64,000 nucleotides of DNA, from positions 230,581,005 to 230,645,004 of the forward strand of contig CM077034.1 in the NCBI GenBank assembly GCA_039090855.1. The letters are read 5' to 3'. The translations under genes were made by a program, and so were the position numbers. Of this stretch, positions 37,101 through 47,150 are shown piece by piece. The notes under the pieces were generated by a model. That model ran no database searches. It saw nothing but the letters and a program-made list of their open reading frames with translations, and was not told the origin of the DNA. The DNA comes from Macrothele yani. Lineage: Eukaryota > Arthropoda > Arachnida > Araneae > Macrothelidae. The number at the start of each line of letters is the position of its first letter. The stretch's first letter is position 1.

Positions 37101-40100
37101 TGAGTATGAAGTATAAAAGATGTTGTAGTATGAAGTATAGAAGATGTTGTAGTATGAAGTTCAGAAGATGTTGTAGTATGAAGTATAGAAGATGTTGAAG
37201 TATGAAGTATAGAAGATGTTGTAGTATGAAGTATAGAAGATGTTGTAGTAGGAAATATAGAAGATGTTGTAGTATGAAGTATAGAAGATGTTGTAGTATG
37301 AAGTATAGAAGATGTTGAAGTATGAAGTATAGAAGATGTTGTAGTATGAAGTATAGAAGATGTTGTAGTATGAAGTATAGAAGATGTTGTAGTAGGAAAT
37401 ATAGAAGATGTTGTAGTATGAAGTATAGAAGATGTTGAAGTATGAAGTATAGAAGATGTTGAAGTATGAAGTATAGAAGATGTTGTAGTAGGAAATATAG
37501 AAGATGTTGTAGTATGAAGTATAGAAGATGTTGTAGTATGAAGTAGAGAAGATGTTGTAGTATGAAGTAGAGAAGATGTTGTAGTATGAAGTATAGAAGA
37601 TGTTGTAGTAGGAAATATAGAAGATGTTGTAGTATGAAGTATAGAAGATGTTGTAGTATGAAGTATAGAAGATGTTGAAGTATGAAGTATAGAAGATGTT
37701 GTAGTATGAAGTTCAGAAGATGTTGTAGTAGGAAATATAGAAGATGTTGTAGTATGAAGTATAGAAGATGTTGTAGTATGAAGTATAGAAGATGTTGTAG
37801 TATGAAGTAGAGAAGATGTTGTAGTATGAAGTATATAAGATGTTGTAGTAGGAAATATAGAAGATGTTGTAGTATGAAGTATAGAAGATGTTGTAGTATG
37901 AAGTATAGAAGATGTTGAAGTATGAAGTATAGAAGATGTTGTAGTATGAAGTTCAGAAGATGTTGAAGTATGAAGTATAGAAGATGTTGGAGTATGAAGT
38001 TTAGAAGATGTTGTAGTATGAAGTATAGAAGATGTTGTAGTAGGAAATATAGAAGATGTTGTAGTATGAAGTATAGAAGATGTTGTAGTATGAAGTATAG
38101 AAGATGTTGTAGTATGAAGTATAGAAGATGTTGTAGTTGGAAATATAGAAGATGTTGTAGTATGAAGTATAGAAGATGTTGTAGTATGAAGTATAGAAGA
38201 TGTTGAAGTATGAAGTATAGAAGATGTTGAAGTATGAAGTATAGAAGATGTTGTAGTATGAAGTTCAGAAGATGTTGAAGTATGAAGTATAGAAGATGTT
38301 GGAGTATGAAGTTTAGAAGATGTTGTAGTATGAAGTATAGAAGATGTTGTAGTATGAAGTTCAGAAGATGTAGTATGAAGTATAGAAGATGTTGAAGTAT
38401 GAAGTATAGAAGATGTTGTAGTATGAAGTATAGAAGATGTTGTAGTTGGAAATATAGAAGATGTTGTAGTATGAAGTATAGAAGATGTTGTAGTATGAAG
38501 TATAGAAGATGTTGAAGTATGAAGTATAGAAGATGTTGTAGTATGAAGTTTAGAAGATGTTGTAGTATGAAGTATAGAAGATGTTAAAGTATGAAGTATA
38601 GAAGATGTTGAAGTATAGAAGATGTTGTAGTATGAAGTTTAGAAGATGTTGTAGTATGAAGTATAGAAGATGTTGTAGTATGAAGTTCAGAAGATGTTGT
38701 AGTATGAAGTACAGAAGATGTTGTAGTATGAAGTATAGAAGATGTTGTAGTATGAAGTTTAGAAGATGTTGTAGTATGAAGTATAGAAGATATTAAAGTA
38801 TGAAGTATAGAAGATGTTGTAGTATGAAGTTTAGAAGATGTTGTAGTATGAAGTATAGAAGATGTTGAAGTATGAAGTATAGAAGATGTTGTAGTATGAA
38901 GTATAGAAGATGTTGTAGTAGGAAATATAGAAGATGTTGTAGTATGAAGTATAAAAGATGTTGTAGTATGAAGTATAGAAGATGTTGAAGTATGAAGTAT
39001 AGAAGATGTTGGAGTATGAAGTATAGAAGATGTTGTAGTATGAAGTATAGAAGATGTTGAAGTATGAAGTATAGAAGATGTTGGAGTATGAAGTATAGAA
39101 GATGTTGTAGTATGAAGTATAGAAGATGTTGTAGTATGAAGTATAGAAGATGTTGTAGCATGAAGTAGAGAAGATGTTGTAGTATGAAGTATAGAAGATG
39201 TTGAAGTATAGAAGATGTTGTAGTATGAAGTTTAGAAGATAATGTAGTATGAAGTATAGAAGATGTTGTAGTATGAAGTTTAGAAGATGTTGTAGTATGA
39301 AGTATAGAAGATGTTGTAGTATGAAGTATAGAAGATGTTGTAGTATGAAGTTTAGAAGATGTTGTAGTATGAAGTATAGAAGATGTTAAATTATGAAGTA
39401 TAGAAGATGTTGTAGTATGAAGTATAGAAGATGTTGAAGTATGAAGTATAGAAGATGTTGTAGTATGAAGTTCAGAAGATGTTGAAGTATGAAGTATAGA
39501 AGATGTTGAAGTATGAAGTATAGAAGATGTTGTAGTATGAAGTTCAGAAGATGTTGTAGTATGAAGTTTAGAAGATGTTGTAGTATGAAGTATAGGAGAT
39601 GTTGTAGTATGAAGTAGAGAAGATGTTGTAGTATGAAGTATAGAAGATGTTGAAGTATAGAAGATGTTGAAGTATAGAAGATGTTGTAGTATGAAGTTTA
39701 GAAGATGTTGTAGTATGAAGTATAGAAGATGTTGTAGTATGAAGTTCAGAAGATGTTGAAGTATGAAGTATAGAAGATGTTGTAGTAGGAAATATAGAAG
39801 ATGTTGTAGTATGAAGTATAGAAGATGTTGTAGTATGAAGTATAGAAGATGTTGAAGTATGAAGTATAGAAGATGTTGGAGTATGAAGTATAGAAGATGT
39901 TGTAGTATGAAGTATAGGAGATGTTGTAGTATGAAGTAGAGAAGATGTTGTAGTATGAAGTTTAGAAGATGTTGTAGTATGAAGTATAGAAGATGTTAAA
40001 GTATGAAGTATAGAAGATGTTGTAGTATGAAGTATAGAAGATGTTGTAGTATGAAGTTTAGAAGATGTTGTAGTATGAAGTATAGAAGATGTTGTAGTAT

Positions 40101-41850
40101 GAAGTATAGAAGATGTTGTAGTATGAAGTTCAGAAGATGTTGAAGTATGAAGTATAGAAGATGTTGTAGTAGGAAATATAGAAGATGTTGTAGTATGAAG
40201 TATAGAAGATGTTGTAGTATGAAGTATAGAAGATGTTGAAGTATGAAGTATAGAAGATGTTGGAGTATGAAGTATAGAAGATGTTGTAGTATGAAGTATA
40301 GGAGATGTTGTAGTATGAAGTACAGAAGATGTTGTAGAATGAAGTATAGAAGATGTTGAAGTATAGAAGATGTTGTAGTATGAAGTTTAGAAGATGTTGT
40401 AGTATGAAGTATAGAAGATGTTGTAGTATGAAGTATAGAAGATGTTGTAGTATGAAGTTTAGAAGATGTTGTAGTATGAAGTATAGAAGATGTTAAAGTA
40501 TGAAGTATAGAAGATGTTGTAGTATGAAGTATAGAAGATGTTGTAGTATGAAGTATAGAAGATGTTAAAGTATGAAGTATAGAAGATGTTGTAGTATGAA
40601 GTATAGAAGATGTTGTAGTATGAAGTAGAGAAGATGTTGTAGTATGAAGTTCAGAAGATGTTGAAGTATGAAGTATAGAAGATGTTGAAGTATGAAGTAT
40701 AGAAGATGTTGTAGTATGAAGTTCAGAAGATGTTGAAGTATGAAGTATAGAAGATGTTGGAGTATGAAGTATAGAAGATGTTGTAGTATGAAGTATAGAA
40801 GATGTTGAAGTATGAAGTATAGAAGATGTTGAAGTATGAAGTATAGAAGATGTTGAAGTATGAAGTAGAGAAGATGTTGTAGTATGAAGTATAGAAGATG
40901 TTGAAGTATAGAAGATGTTGTAGTATGAAGTTTAGAAAATGTTGTAGTATGAAGTATAGAAGATGTTGTAGTATGAAGTATAGAAGATGTTGTAGTATGA
41001 AGTTTAGAAGATGTTGTAGTATGAAGTATAGAAGATGTTAAAGTATGAAGTATAGAAGATGTTGTAGTATGAAGTATAGAAGATGTTGTAGTATGAAGTA
41101 TAGAAGATGTTGTGGTATGAAGTTTAGAAGATGTTGTAGTATGAAGTATAGAAGATGTTAAAGTATGAAGTATAGAAGATGTTGTAGTATGAAGTATAGA
41201 AGATGTTGTAGTATGAAGTATAGAAGATGTTGTAGTATGAAGTTTAGAAGATGTTGTAGTATGAAGTATAGAAGATGTTAAAGTATGAAGTATAGAAGAT
41301 GTTAAAGTATGAAGTATAGAAGATATTGTAGTATGAAGTATAGAAGATGTTGTAGTATGAAGTATAGAAGATGTTGTAGTATGAAGTTCAGAAGATGTTG
41401 AAGTATGAAGTATAGAAGATGTTGGAGTATGAAGTATAGAAGATGTTGTAGTACGAAGTATAGAAGATGTTGAAGTATGAAGTATAGAAGATGTTGAAGT
41501 ATGAAGTATAGAAGATGTTGAAGTATGAAGTAGAGAAGATGTTGTAGTATGAAGTAGAGAAGATGTTGTAGTATGAAGTATAGAAGATGTTGAAGTATAG
41601 AAGATGTTGTAGTATGAAGTTTAGAAGATGTTGTAGTATGAAGTATAGAAGATGTTAAAGTATGAAGTATAGAAGATGTTGTAGTATGAAGTATAGAAGA
41701 TGTTGTAGTATGAAGTATAGAAGATGTTGTAGTATGATGTTTAGAAGATGTTGTAGTATGAAGTATAGAAGATGTTAAAGTATGAAGTATAGAAGATGTT
41801 GTAGTATGAAGTATAGAAGATGTTGTAGTATGATGTATAGAAGATGTTGT
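37101..41850. repeat. 24-bp minisatellite inside the LINE reading frame, about 198 units
   Basis: The unit is tatgaagtatagaagatgtt plus gtag. Common variants are agttcagaag, agtttagaag, aggaaatatag, gttgaag and gttaaag. Some units are shortened to 17 bp (aagtatagaagatgttg). In frame the unit reads MKYRRCCS; the minus strand reads LLQHLLYFI. The last codons before the array (cat gag aaa aga) and the first after it (tgt tgt gta cat cgt) overlap the unit's core (atga...agaagatgttgt), so the unit looks derived from the LINE coding sequence. Around 41034-41281 a block of five units (120 bp, marked by gatgttaaag) repeats exactly, showing a second level of periodicity. Confidence 0.93.
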
Positions 41851-41934
41851 GTACATCGTGTGATGGATATAAGCGAAGCCGGGGTTGTACGTCAAGATCC
41901 CCGTAAATGGAGAAGTTTGATACGACAACATTAA
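41851..41934 (+). pseudogene. LINE reverse transcriptase, last codons (second part)
   Basis: Immediately after the final 24-bp unit, the frame that reads MYRRCC in the repeat continues VHRVMDISEAGVVRQDP, then RKWRSLIRQH, and stops at TAA 41932-41934. In related LINE polymerases a segment of the type ...EAKGV..DRSKWR... closes the protein shortly after the GRPRKTW motif, so this is the missing end of the frame at 36522-37100. A stop or frameshift at the left edge and many within the array separate the two parts. Recognition of the end motif is from family knowledge and would benefit from alignment. Confidence 0.68.
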
Positions 41935-41996
41935 GTAAAAATAATTGGTAGTTTGTGTTTCTTTGTGGAGCTACCCTCTGAGAACAGCTTAGTGAT

Positions 41997-42012
41997 ATGT
42001 ATGTATGTATGT
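41997..42012 (+). repeat. (ATGT)4 microsatellite tail of the LINE
   Basis: Four ATGT units about 60 bp after the LINE stop codon and directly before the next repeat unit. Short tandem tails at the 3' end are usual for several non-LTR retrotransposon clades. Confidence 0.72.
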
Positions 42013-42143
42013 TGAAGAAGGGATTCTCTTTTTTCTCTCTCGCGGTGTGGAAAGAATATCACACCATTGAGAGTACTTTAACGGCCAGGACATTCTTGAA
42101 GTTCGGTCGCCTGTATAACGAAGTAAATGTCTCCGTCATTTTT

Positions 42144-42215
42144 GCCCACGCCGGGTATCGAACCCGAGTACCCTAATTCCGGAATAAGTCGCTGTCCCAA
42201 GTGAGCTATGCGGAC
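42144..42215 (-). other. tRNA-like sequence (unit B), non-functional
   Basis: The minus strand reads GTCCGCATAGCTCACTTGGG to CTCGGGTTCGATACCCGG and CGTGGGC. The T-loop TTCGATA and the acceptor arm are still recognisable. The D-stem is damaged (GCTC against CAGC) and the anticodon stem does not pair. It is more decayed than unit A. Confidence 0.55.
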
Positions 42216-42429
42216 GTATGCTCTCGCTGCTATCTGCCTTTCTCTCATGTGAGTCCACGGTGTTGGCACCTCACATCTCCCTATCCCCCTTCGAAAGAGG
42301 GCCGGGGGCATGGCCCACGGGTCAGCTGGGATTATGTGTCGCTGTAGACAGTCATCCCATGAAGAACGTGCGTTTGAGAACTCCCAGTCAATCTAGTGTG
42401 TGGAATGCAACATCACAAACATTTATTGT

Positions 42430-42660
42430 CTTTTTTTTTTTTTTTTTTTTGATTGTTGGTTTAACGACCACCGTGAGCAACTCAAATGGGCTATAAGCAA
42501 TCGCCCGTCCCTAATTTTGGGTCACTGGTTCCAGGGAAGGGAGAGAGCCAGTGCCGTAAGACAAACACAACATCCATGCCTGACCGGGATTCGAACCCGG
42601 ACCCCTTACGGACGAATGATCAGAGGCCAGCGCCTTAGACCACTGCGCCACCGGAGCGGC
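42430..42660 (-). mobile_element. Full-length tRNA-derived SINE with poly(A) tail and 11-bp target duplication
   Basis: Read on the minus strand it starts GCCGCTCCGGTGGCGCAGTGG. The A box TGGCGCAGTGG is at 42640-42650 and the B box GGTTCGAATCC at 42587-42597. A body follows with a CACTGG...CCAGTG inverted pair (42523-42528 and 42548-42553) and the same sequence as the 131-bp repeats near 32605. It ends in a run of 20 A (plus-strand T-run 42431-42450). The direct repeat acatttattgt flanks it (42419-42429 and 42661-42671). The head resembles a tRNA with a GTGGTCTAAGGCGC D-arm of the leucine/serine kind. Pol III promoter, tail and target duplication together make this a textbook insertion, into unit B. 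Confidence 0.93.
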
Positions 42661-42680
42661 ACATTTATTGTTTAAAGCGC

Positions 42681-42944
42681 TGAAGAAGGGATTCTCATTT
42701 GCCCTATCTCGCGGTGTGAAAAGAACATCACAGCATTGCGATAAATCTAAAAGCCGGGTCATCCGGGAAGTTCGGGCGCCAATATGACGAAATAAATTTC
42801 TCCAGCATCTTTGTCCACGCCGGGTTTGGAAGCCGGATCTCCCTCACTCCGGAGAAAGTTGCTCTCCAACTGAGCTACACGGACGTATGCTCTCGCTGCT
42901 ATCTGCCTTTATCTCATGTGCGTCCTGCGGTGCAGGCACGTCAC
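42681..42944. repeat. tRNA-bearing tandem repeat, unit C (right-truncated)
   Basis: Starts tgaagaagggattctcattt and carries ctcgcggtgtgaaaagaacatcaca, the tRNA-like segment, cggacgtatgctctcgctgc and gcgtcctgcggtgcaggcacg. It then loses similarity to units A and B after about 42944. It lies head-to-tail with unit B. Confidence 0.78.
42813..42884 (-). other. tRNA-like sequence (unit C), non-functional
   Basis: The minus strand reads GTCCGTGTAGCTCAGTTGG, AGAGC and CTCCGGAG, ending CGTGGAC. The acceptor arm and D-arm persist, but the T-arm is broken (CCGGC TTCCAAA CCCGG), removing the B-box consensus. Confidence 0.5.
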
Positions 42945-43157
42945 AGCGGAGGGGCGGCATATGGCGTTTTGTGAAAAGAAAAAACAAATTACTGAACATC
43001 TGCCTGAATTTCTCGACGAAAAAAAGTACAAAAAAGTGGTGATTACCGAAAACAAATCCATCGTAACAGACGGGAATTCTGCATCCTAACCGTCCTAACA
43101 GATGGGAAGTCTGGGAATTCTCCTATGTGAAACTAATTATCCATTACCCCATTGAAA
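42945..43157. other. Unique-looking spacer with a 42-codon open frame
   Basis: Lies between unit C and the TA site of the second Tc1-like element. An ATG at 42961 opens 42 codons (MAFCEKKKQITEH... ending DGNSAS) to TAA at 43087-43089. The frame is lysine-rich, unrecognised and too short to call a gene. The words cgtaacagacgggaattctg and ctaacagatgggaagtctgg (about 43065-43120) form a short imperfect direct repeat. No other feature seen. Confidence 0.4.
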
Positions 43158-43159
43158 TA

Positions 43160-43192
43160 CACTGGCGGAAAGTGAAAAAGACACCAAGAAGG
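43160..43192 (+). repeat. Left terminal inverted repeat of the second Tc1-like element
   Basis: CACTGGCGGAAAGTGAAAAA, then gacaccaagaagga. Its reverse complement is present, minus the outermost bases, at the end of every 297-bp satellite monomer. Confidence 0.88.
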
Positions 43193-43400
43193 AATTGGCG
43201 GATGATCGTGAAGTTTACATATGTTAATAGGGTCGAGTTTACGTAGGTGTGATGTTAATTTCGGGACCAACCGGTGAGCGCTTACGCCACAGCACGGCAT
43301 AATATGCAAATTATCGTCGGTGGTATTTAAGGAGTGCGGCGAAGTGAATGTAATCAGTCGTCGGCGTACGGACACGTGCGAAGACCCTGAAGAAGCTGCA

Positions 43401-44407
43401 ATGCCTGGACATGGAAGACGTGTACGATTTCAGCAGTTATCGGACTTTGAGCGAGGTCGTCTAGTCGTACTCAGCGAGGCCGGGTGGTCGTATCGTCGTA
43501 TTGCGGAGCGAATTGGACGGCAAGTAGCGGTGGTGGTACGATAGATGGTCAGAGGAACATTCCCACTCGAGAAGACGTGGAACCGGGAGTCACAGACGGA
43601 CTGATGAGCGGACCGATCGACGCATAAGAAGAGCGGCGTTGTCAAGCAGAACATCCACTGCGACGCAAATCCGAGCTGCCGTTGCACCTGAGGTGACTGT
43701 GCGAACAATCCGCAACCGTCTACTGGATGCAGGACTACGTGCACGTGTGCCTCTGGCATGTGTACCTCTGACTCCAGCCCACCGTCAGGAACGGCTGCAG
43801 TGGTGTCGCCAACGTCTGCACTGGAGAACGCAATGGCGATATGTCGTGTTCAGCGATGAAAGCAGATTCTGCTTGGGAGTCTCCGATGGCCGTATGCGTG
43901 TTCGCAGACGCACAGGGGAGCGTCTCCACCCTTTCTGCATCCGCCAGCGACACACAGGGCCTACACCTGGTCTCCTGGTGTGAGGAGCGATCAGATATCA
44001 CTCCCGTACACAACTAGTGTTTATACCGGGTACGTTAAACAGCACCTCCTACATCAACCACATCATTCAGCCCGTTGTTCTGCCGTTTGTAAGGTCGGTC
44101 CATCGTGGTGTTTTCCAGCAAGGTAACGCACGCCCACACGCGGCACGTGCAACGCAACATGCACTTCAGGGTGTGAGACAACTTCCATGGTTCACCGGAT
44201 TTGTCCCCCATTGAGCACGTGTGGGATTTTATGGGACAACGACTTATCCGGTCTCCACGGCCAGCCACGACCATCCCCGATTTAGGCGTCCAGGTTGAGG
44301 ATGCTTGGAACTCAATACCCCAAACTTACATCCAACATCTGTACGACAGACTCCATGCCAGAATTGCACAGTGTGACACAGTTCATGGCGGTTCAACCTC
44401 GTACTAA
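43401..44407 (+). pseudogene. Tc1/mariner-family transposase, multiply inactivated
   Basis: Starts at ATG 43401 (MPGHGRRVRFQQLSDFERGR), a helix-turn-helix N-terminus like that of the element at 30550. The frame is lost near 43543, where about eight bases seem deleted, and continues in a second frame (RWSEEHSHSRRRGTG...). That frame carries the first catalytic D (gat 43855-43857, FSDESRFCLG). A TGA at 43981-43983 replaces the tryptophan of the usual VWGAI motif. The second catalytic D is glycine (ggt 44122-44124, QQGNARPH). Another small deletion near 44192 shifts the frame before SPIEHVWDFMG, where the catalytic E survives (44213-44215). The end is HGGSTSY-TAA (44405-44407). Two frameshifts, a stop and a lost catalytic residue make this copy dead. 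The last 48 codons are the part amplified in the adjoining satellite. Confidence 0.93.
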
Positions 44408-44559
44408 CCATGTTACATGGAAATGTTATTTTTCAGTTTACCAGCAAATACAGCTGTATTTTGCCATAATGTTTTGATCACGTTATCCTCTGTATTCCGT
44501 TATGTATAAATTTCGTTGGTATCAGACGTCTCCTTCTTGGTGTTCTTTTTTCACTTTCT
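44263..44559 (+). repeat. Founder monomer of the 297-bp satellite
   Basis: The first copy is continuous on its left with the transposase gene (cggcc|agccacgacc) and so is the ancestral context. It differs from the other monomers in having gacacagtt (T) where they have gacgcagtt (A), as expected for a copy outside the homogenised array. Confidence 0.88.
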
Positions 44560-47150
44560 AGCCACGACCATCCCCGATTGAGGCGTCCAGGTTGAAGATG
44601 CTTGGAACTCAATACCCCAAACTTACATCCAACATCTGTACGACAGACTCCATGCCAGAATTGCACAGTGTGACGCAGTTCATGGCGGTTCAACCTCGTA
44701 CTAACCATGTTACATGGAAATGTTATTTTTCAGTTTACCAGCAAATACAGCTCTATTTTGCCATAATGTTTTGATCACGTTATCCTCTGTATTCCGTTAT
44801 GTATAAATTTCGTTGGTATCAGACGTCTCCTTCTTGGTGTTCTTTTTTCACTTTCTAGCCACGACCATCCCCGATTGTGGCGTCCAGGTTGAGGATGCTT
44901 GGAACTCAATACCCCAAACTTACATCCAACATCTGTACGACAGACTCCATGCCAGAATTGCACAGTGTGACGCAGTTCATGGCGGTTCAACCTCGTACTA
45001 ACCATGTTACATGGAAATGTTATTTTTCAGTTTACCAGCAAATACAGCTGTATTTTGCCATAATGTTTTGATCACGTTATCCTCTGTATTCCGTTATGTA
45101 TAAATTTCGTTGGTATCAGACGTCTCCTTCTTGGTGTTCTTTTTTCACTTTCTAGCCACGACCATCCCCGATTGAGGCGTCCAGGTTGAGGATGCTTGGA
45201 ACTCAATACCCCAAACTTACATCCAACATCTGTACGACAGACTCCATGCCAGAATTGCACAGTGTGACGCAGTTCATGGCGGTTCAACTTCGTACTAACC
45301 ATGTTACATGGAAATGTTATTTTTCAGTTTACCAGCAAATACAGCTGTATTTTGCCATAATGTTTTGATCACGTTATCCTCTGTATTCCGTTATGTATAA
45401 ATTTCGTTGGTATCAGACGTCTCCTTCTTGGTGTTCTTTTTTCACTTTCTAGCCACGACCATCCCCGATTGAGGCGTCCAGGTTGAGGATGCTTGGAACT
45501 CAATACCCCAAACTTACATCCAACATCTGTACGACAGACTCCATGCCAGAATTGCACAGTGTGACGCAGTTCATGGCGGTTCAACCTCGTACTAACCATG
45601 TTACATGGAAATGTTATTTTTCAGTTTACCAGCAAATACAGCTCTATTTTGCCATAATGTTTTGACCACGTTATCCTCTGTATTCCGTTATGTATAAATT
45701 TCGTTGGTATCAGACGTCTCCTTCTTGGTGTTCTTTTTTCACTTTCTAGCCACGACCATCCCCGATTGAGGCGTCCAGGTTGAGGATGCTTGGAACTCAA
45801 TACCCCAAACTTACATCCAACATCTGTACGACAGACTCCATGCCAGAATTGCACAGTGTGACGCAGTTCATGGCGGTTCAACCTCGTACTAACCATGTTA
45901 CATGGAAATGTTATTTTTCAGTTTACCAGCAAATACAGCTCTATTTTGCCATAATGTTTTGATCACGTTATCCTCTGTATTCCGTTATGTATAAATTTCG
46001 TTGGTATCAGACGTCTCCTTCTTGGTGTTCTTTTTTCACTTTCTAGCCACGACCATCCCCGATTGTGGCGTCCAGGTTGAGGATGCTTGGAACTCAATAC
46101 CCCAAACTTACATCCAACATCTGTACGACAGACTCCATGCCAGAATTGCACAGTGTGACGCAGTTCATGGCGGTTCAACCTCGTACTAACCATGTTACAT
46201 GGAAATGTTATTTTTCAGTTTACCAGCAAATACAGCTGTATTTTGCCATAATGTTTTGATCACGTTATCCTCTGTATTCCGTTATGTATAAATTTCGTTG
46301 GTATCAGACGTCTCCTTCTTGGTGTTCTTTTTTCACTTTCTAGCCACGACCATCCCCGATTGTGGCGTCCAGGTTGAGGATGCTTGGAACTCAATACCCC
46401 AAACTTACATCCAACATCTTTACGACAGACTCCATGCCAGAATTGCACAGTGTGACGCAGTTCATGGCGGTTCAACCTCGTACTAACCATGTTACATGGA
46501 AATGTTATTTTTCAGTTTACCAGCAAATACAGCTGTATTTTGCCATAATGTTTTGATCACGTTATCCTCTGTATTCCGTTATGTATAAATTTCGTTGGTA
46601 TCAGACGTCTCCTTCTTGGTGTTCTTTTTTCACTTTCTAGCCACGACCATCCCCAATTGAGGCGTCCAGGTTGAGGATGCTTGGAACTCAATACCCCAAA
46701 CTTACATCCAACATCTGTACGACAGACTCCATGCCAGAATTGCACAGTGTGACGCAGTTCATGGCGGTTCAACCTCGTACTAACCACGTTACATGGAAAT
46801 GTTATTTTTCAGTTTACCAGCAAATACAGCTGTATTTTGCCATAATGTTTTGATCACGTTATCCTCTGTATTCCGTTATGTATAAATTTCGTTGGTATCA
46901 GACGTCTCCTTCTTGGTGTTCTTTTTTCACTTTCTAGCCACGGCCATCCCCGATTTAGGCGTCCAGGTTGAGGATGCTTGGAACTCAATACCCCAAACTT
47001 ACATCCAACATCTGTACGACAGACTCCATGCCAGAATTGCACAGTGTGACGCAGTTCATGGCGGTTCAACCTCGTACTAACCATGTTACATGGAAATGTT
47101 ATTTTTCAGTTTACCAGCAAATACAGCTGTATTTTGCCATAATGTTTTGA

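Larger units (their letters stand above)
36516..42012 (+). mobile_element. 5'-truncated LINE (non-LTR retrotransposon) fragment, split by a minisatellite
   Basis: Two pieces belong together. The first, at 36522-37100, encodes the C-terminal part of a reverse transcriptase. The second, at 41851-41934, encodes the last codons of the same protein. It is followed by about 60 bp of 3' UTR and an (ATGT)4 tail at 41997-42012, a common LINE 3' ending. Between them lies a 4.75-kb, 24-bp minisatellite. The 5' end, including the endonuclease and catalytic reverse-transcriptase core, is missing, as expected from incomplete reverse transcription. The element sits between unit A and unit B of the tRNA-bearing repeat. 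The clade (RTE-like or other) is not resolved. Confidence 0.8.
42013..42680. repeat. tRNA-bearing tandem repeat, unit B (interrupted by a SINE)
   Basis: Begins tgaagaagggattctc and passes through ctcgcggtgtgg, gtataacgaagtaa, the tRNA-like segment, gaaagagggccggggg and cccagtcaatctag to acatttattgt and taaagcgc. The next copy of tgaagaagggattctc is at 42681. Without the SINE and its duplicated target the unit is about 425 bp. Unit C follows directly, so the arrangement is tandem. Confidence 0.82.
43160..44559 (+). mobile_element. Second Tc1/mariner-like transposon, whose 3' end has become a satellite
   Basis: The left end CACTGGCGGAAAGTGAAAAA follows TA at 43158-43159. The right inverted repeat is recognisable as tccttcttggtgttctttttt plus cactttc (44531-44557), complementary to the left end, but the outermost bases (CGCCAGTG) are missing. 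It joins directly to agccacgacc, a sequence from the element's own transposase (44263-44272). No TA target site follows. From 44263 onward the element's last 297 bp are repeated in tandem to the end of the window. It belongs to the same broad family as 30550-31959. Confidence 0.9.

Noticed and set aside
37970..38796. MKYRRCCS repeat protein (plus) and LLQHLLYFI repeat protein (38793-39161, 41302-41931 minus)
   Set aside because: These are in-phase readings of the 24-bp minisatellite. The frames are broken by 17-bp units and gttaaag/gttgaag variants, and no promoter or start context is seen.
42218..42762. ORFs of 83-92 codons over the SINE and tRNA-bearing unit
   Set aside because: They translate SINE poly(T), tRNA-like and body sequence. 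No protein family is visible.
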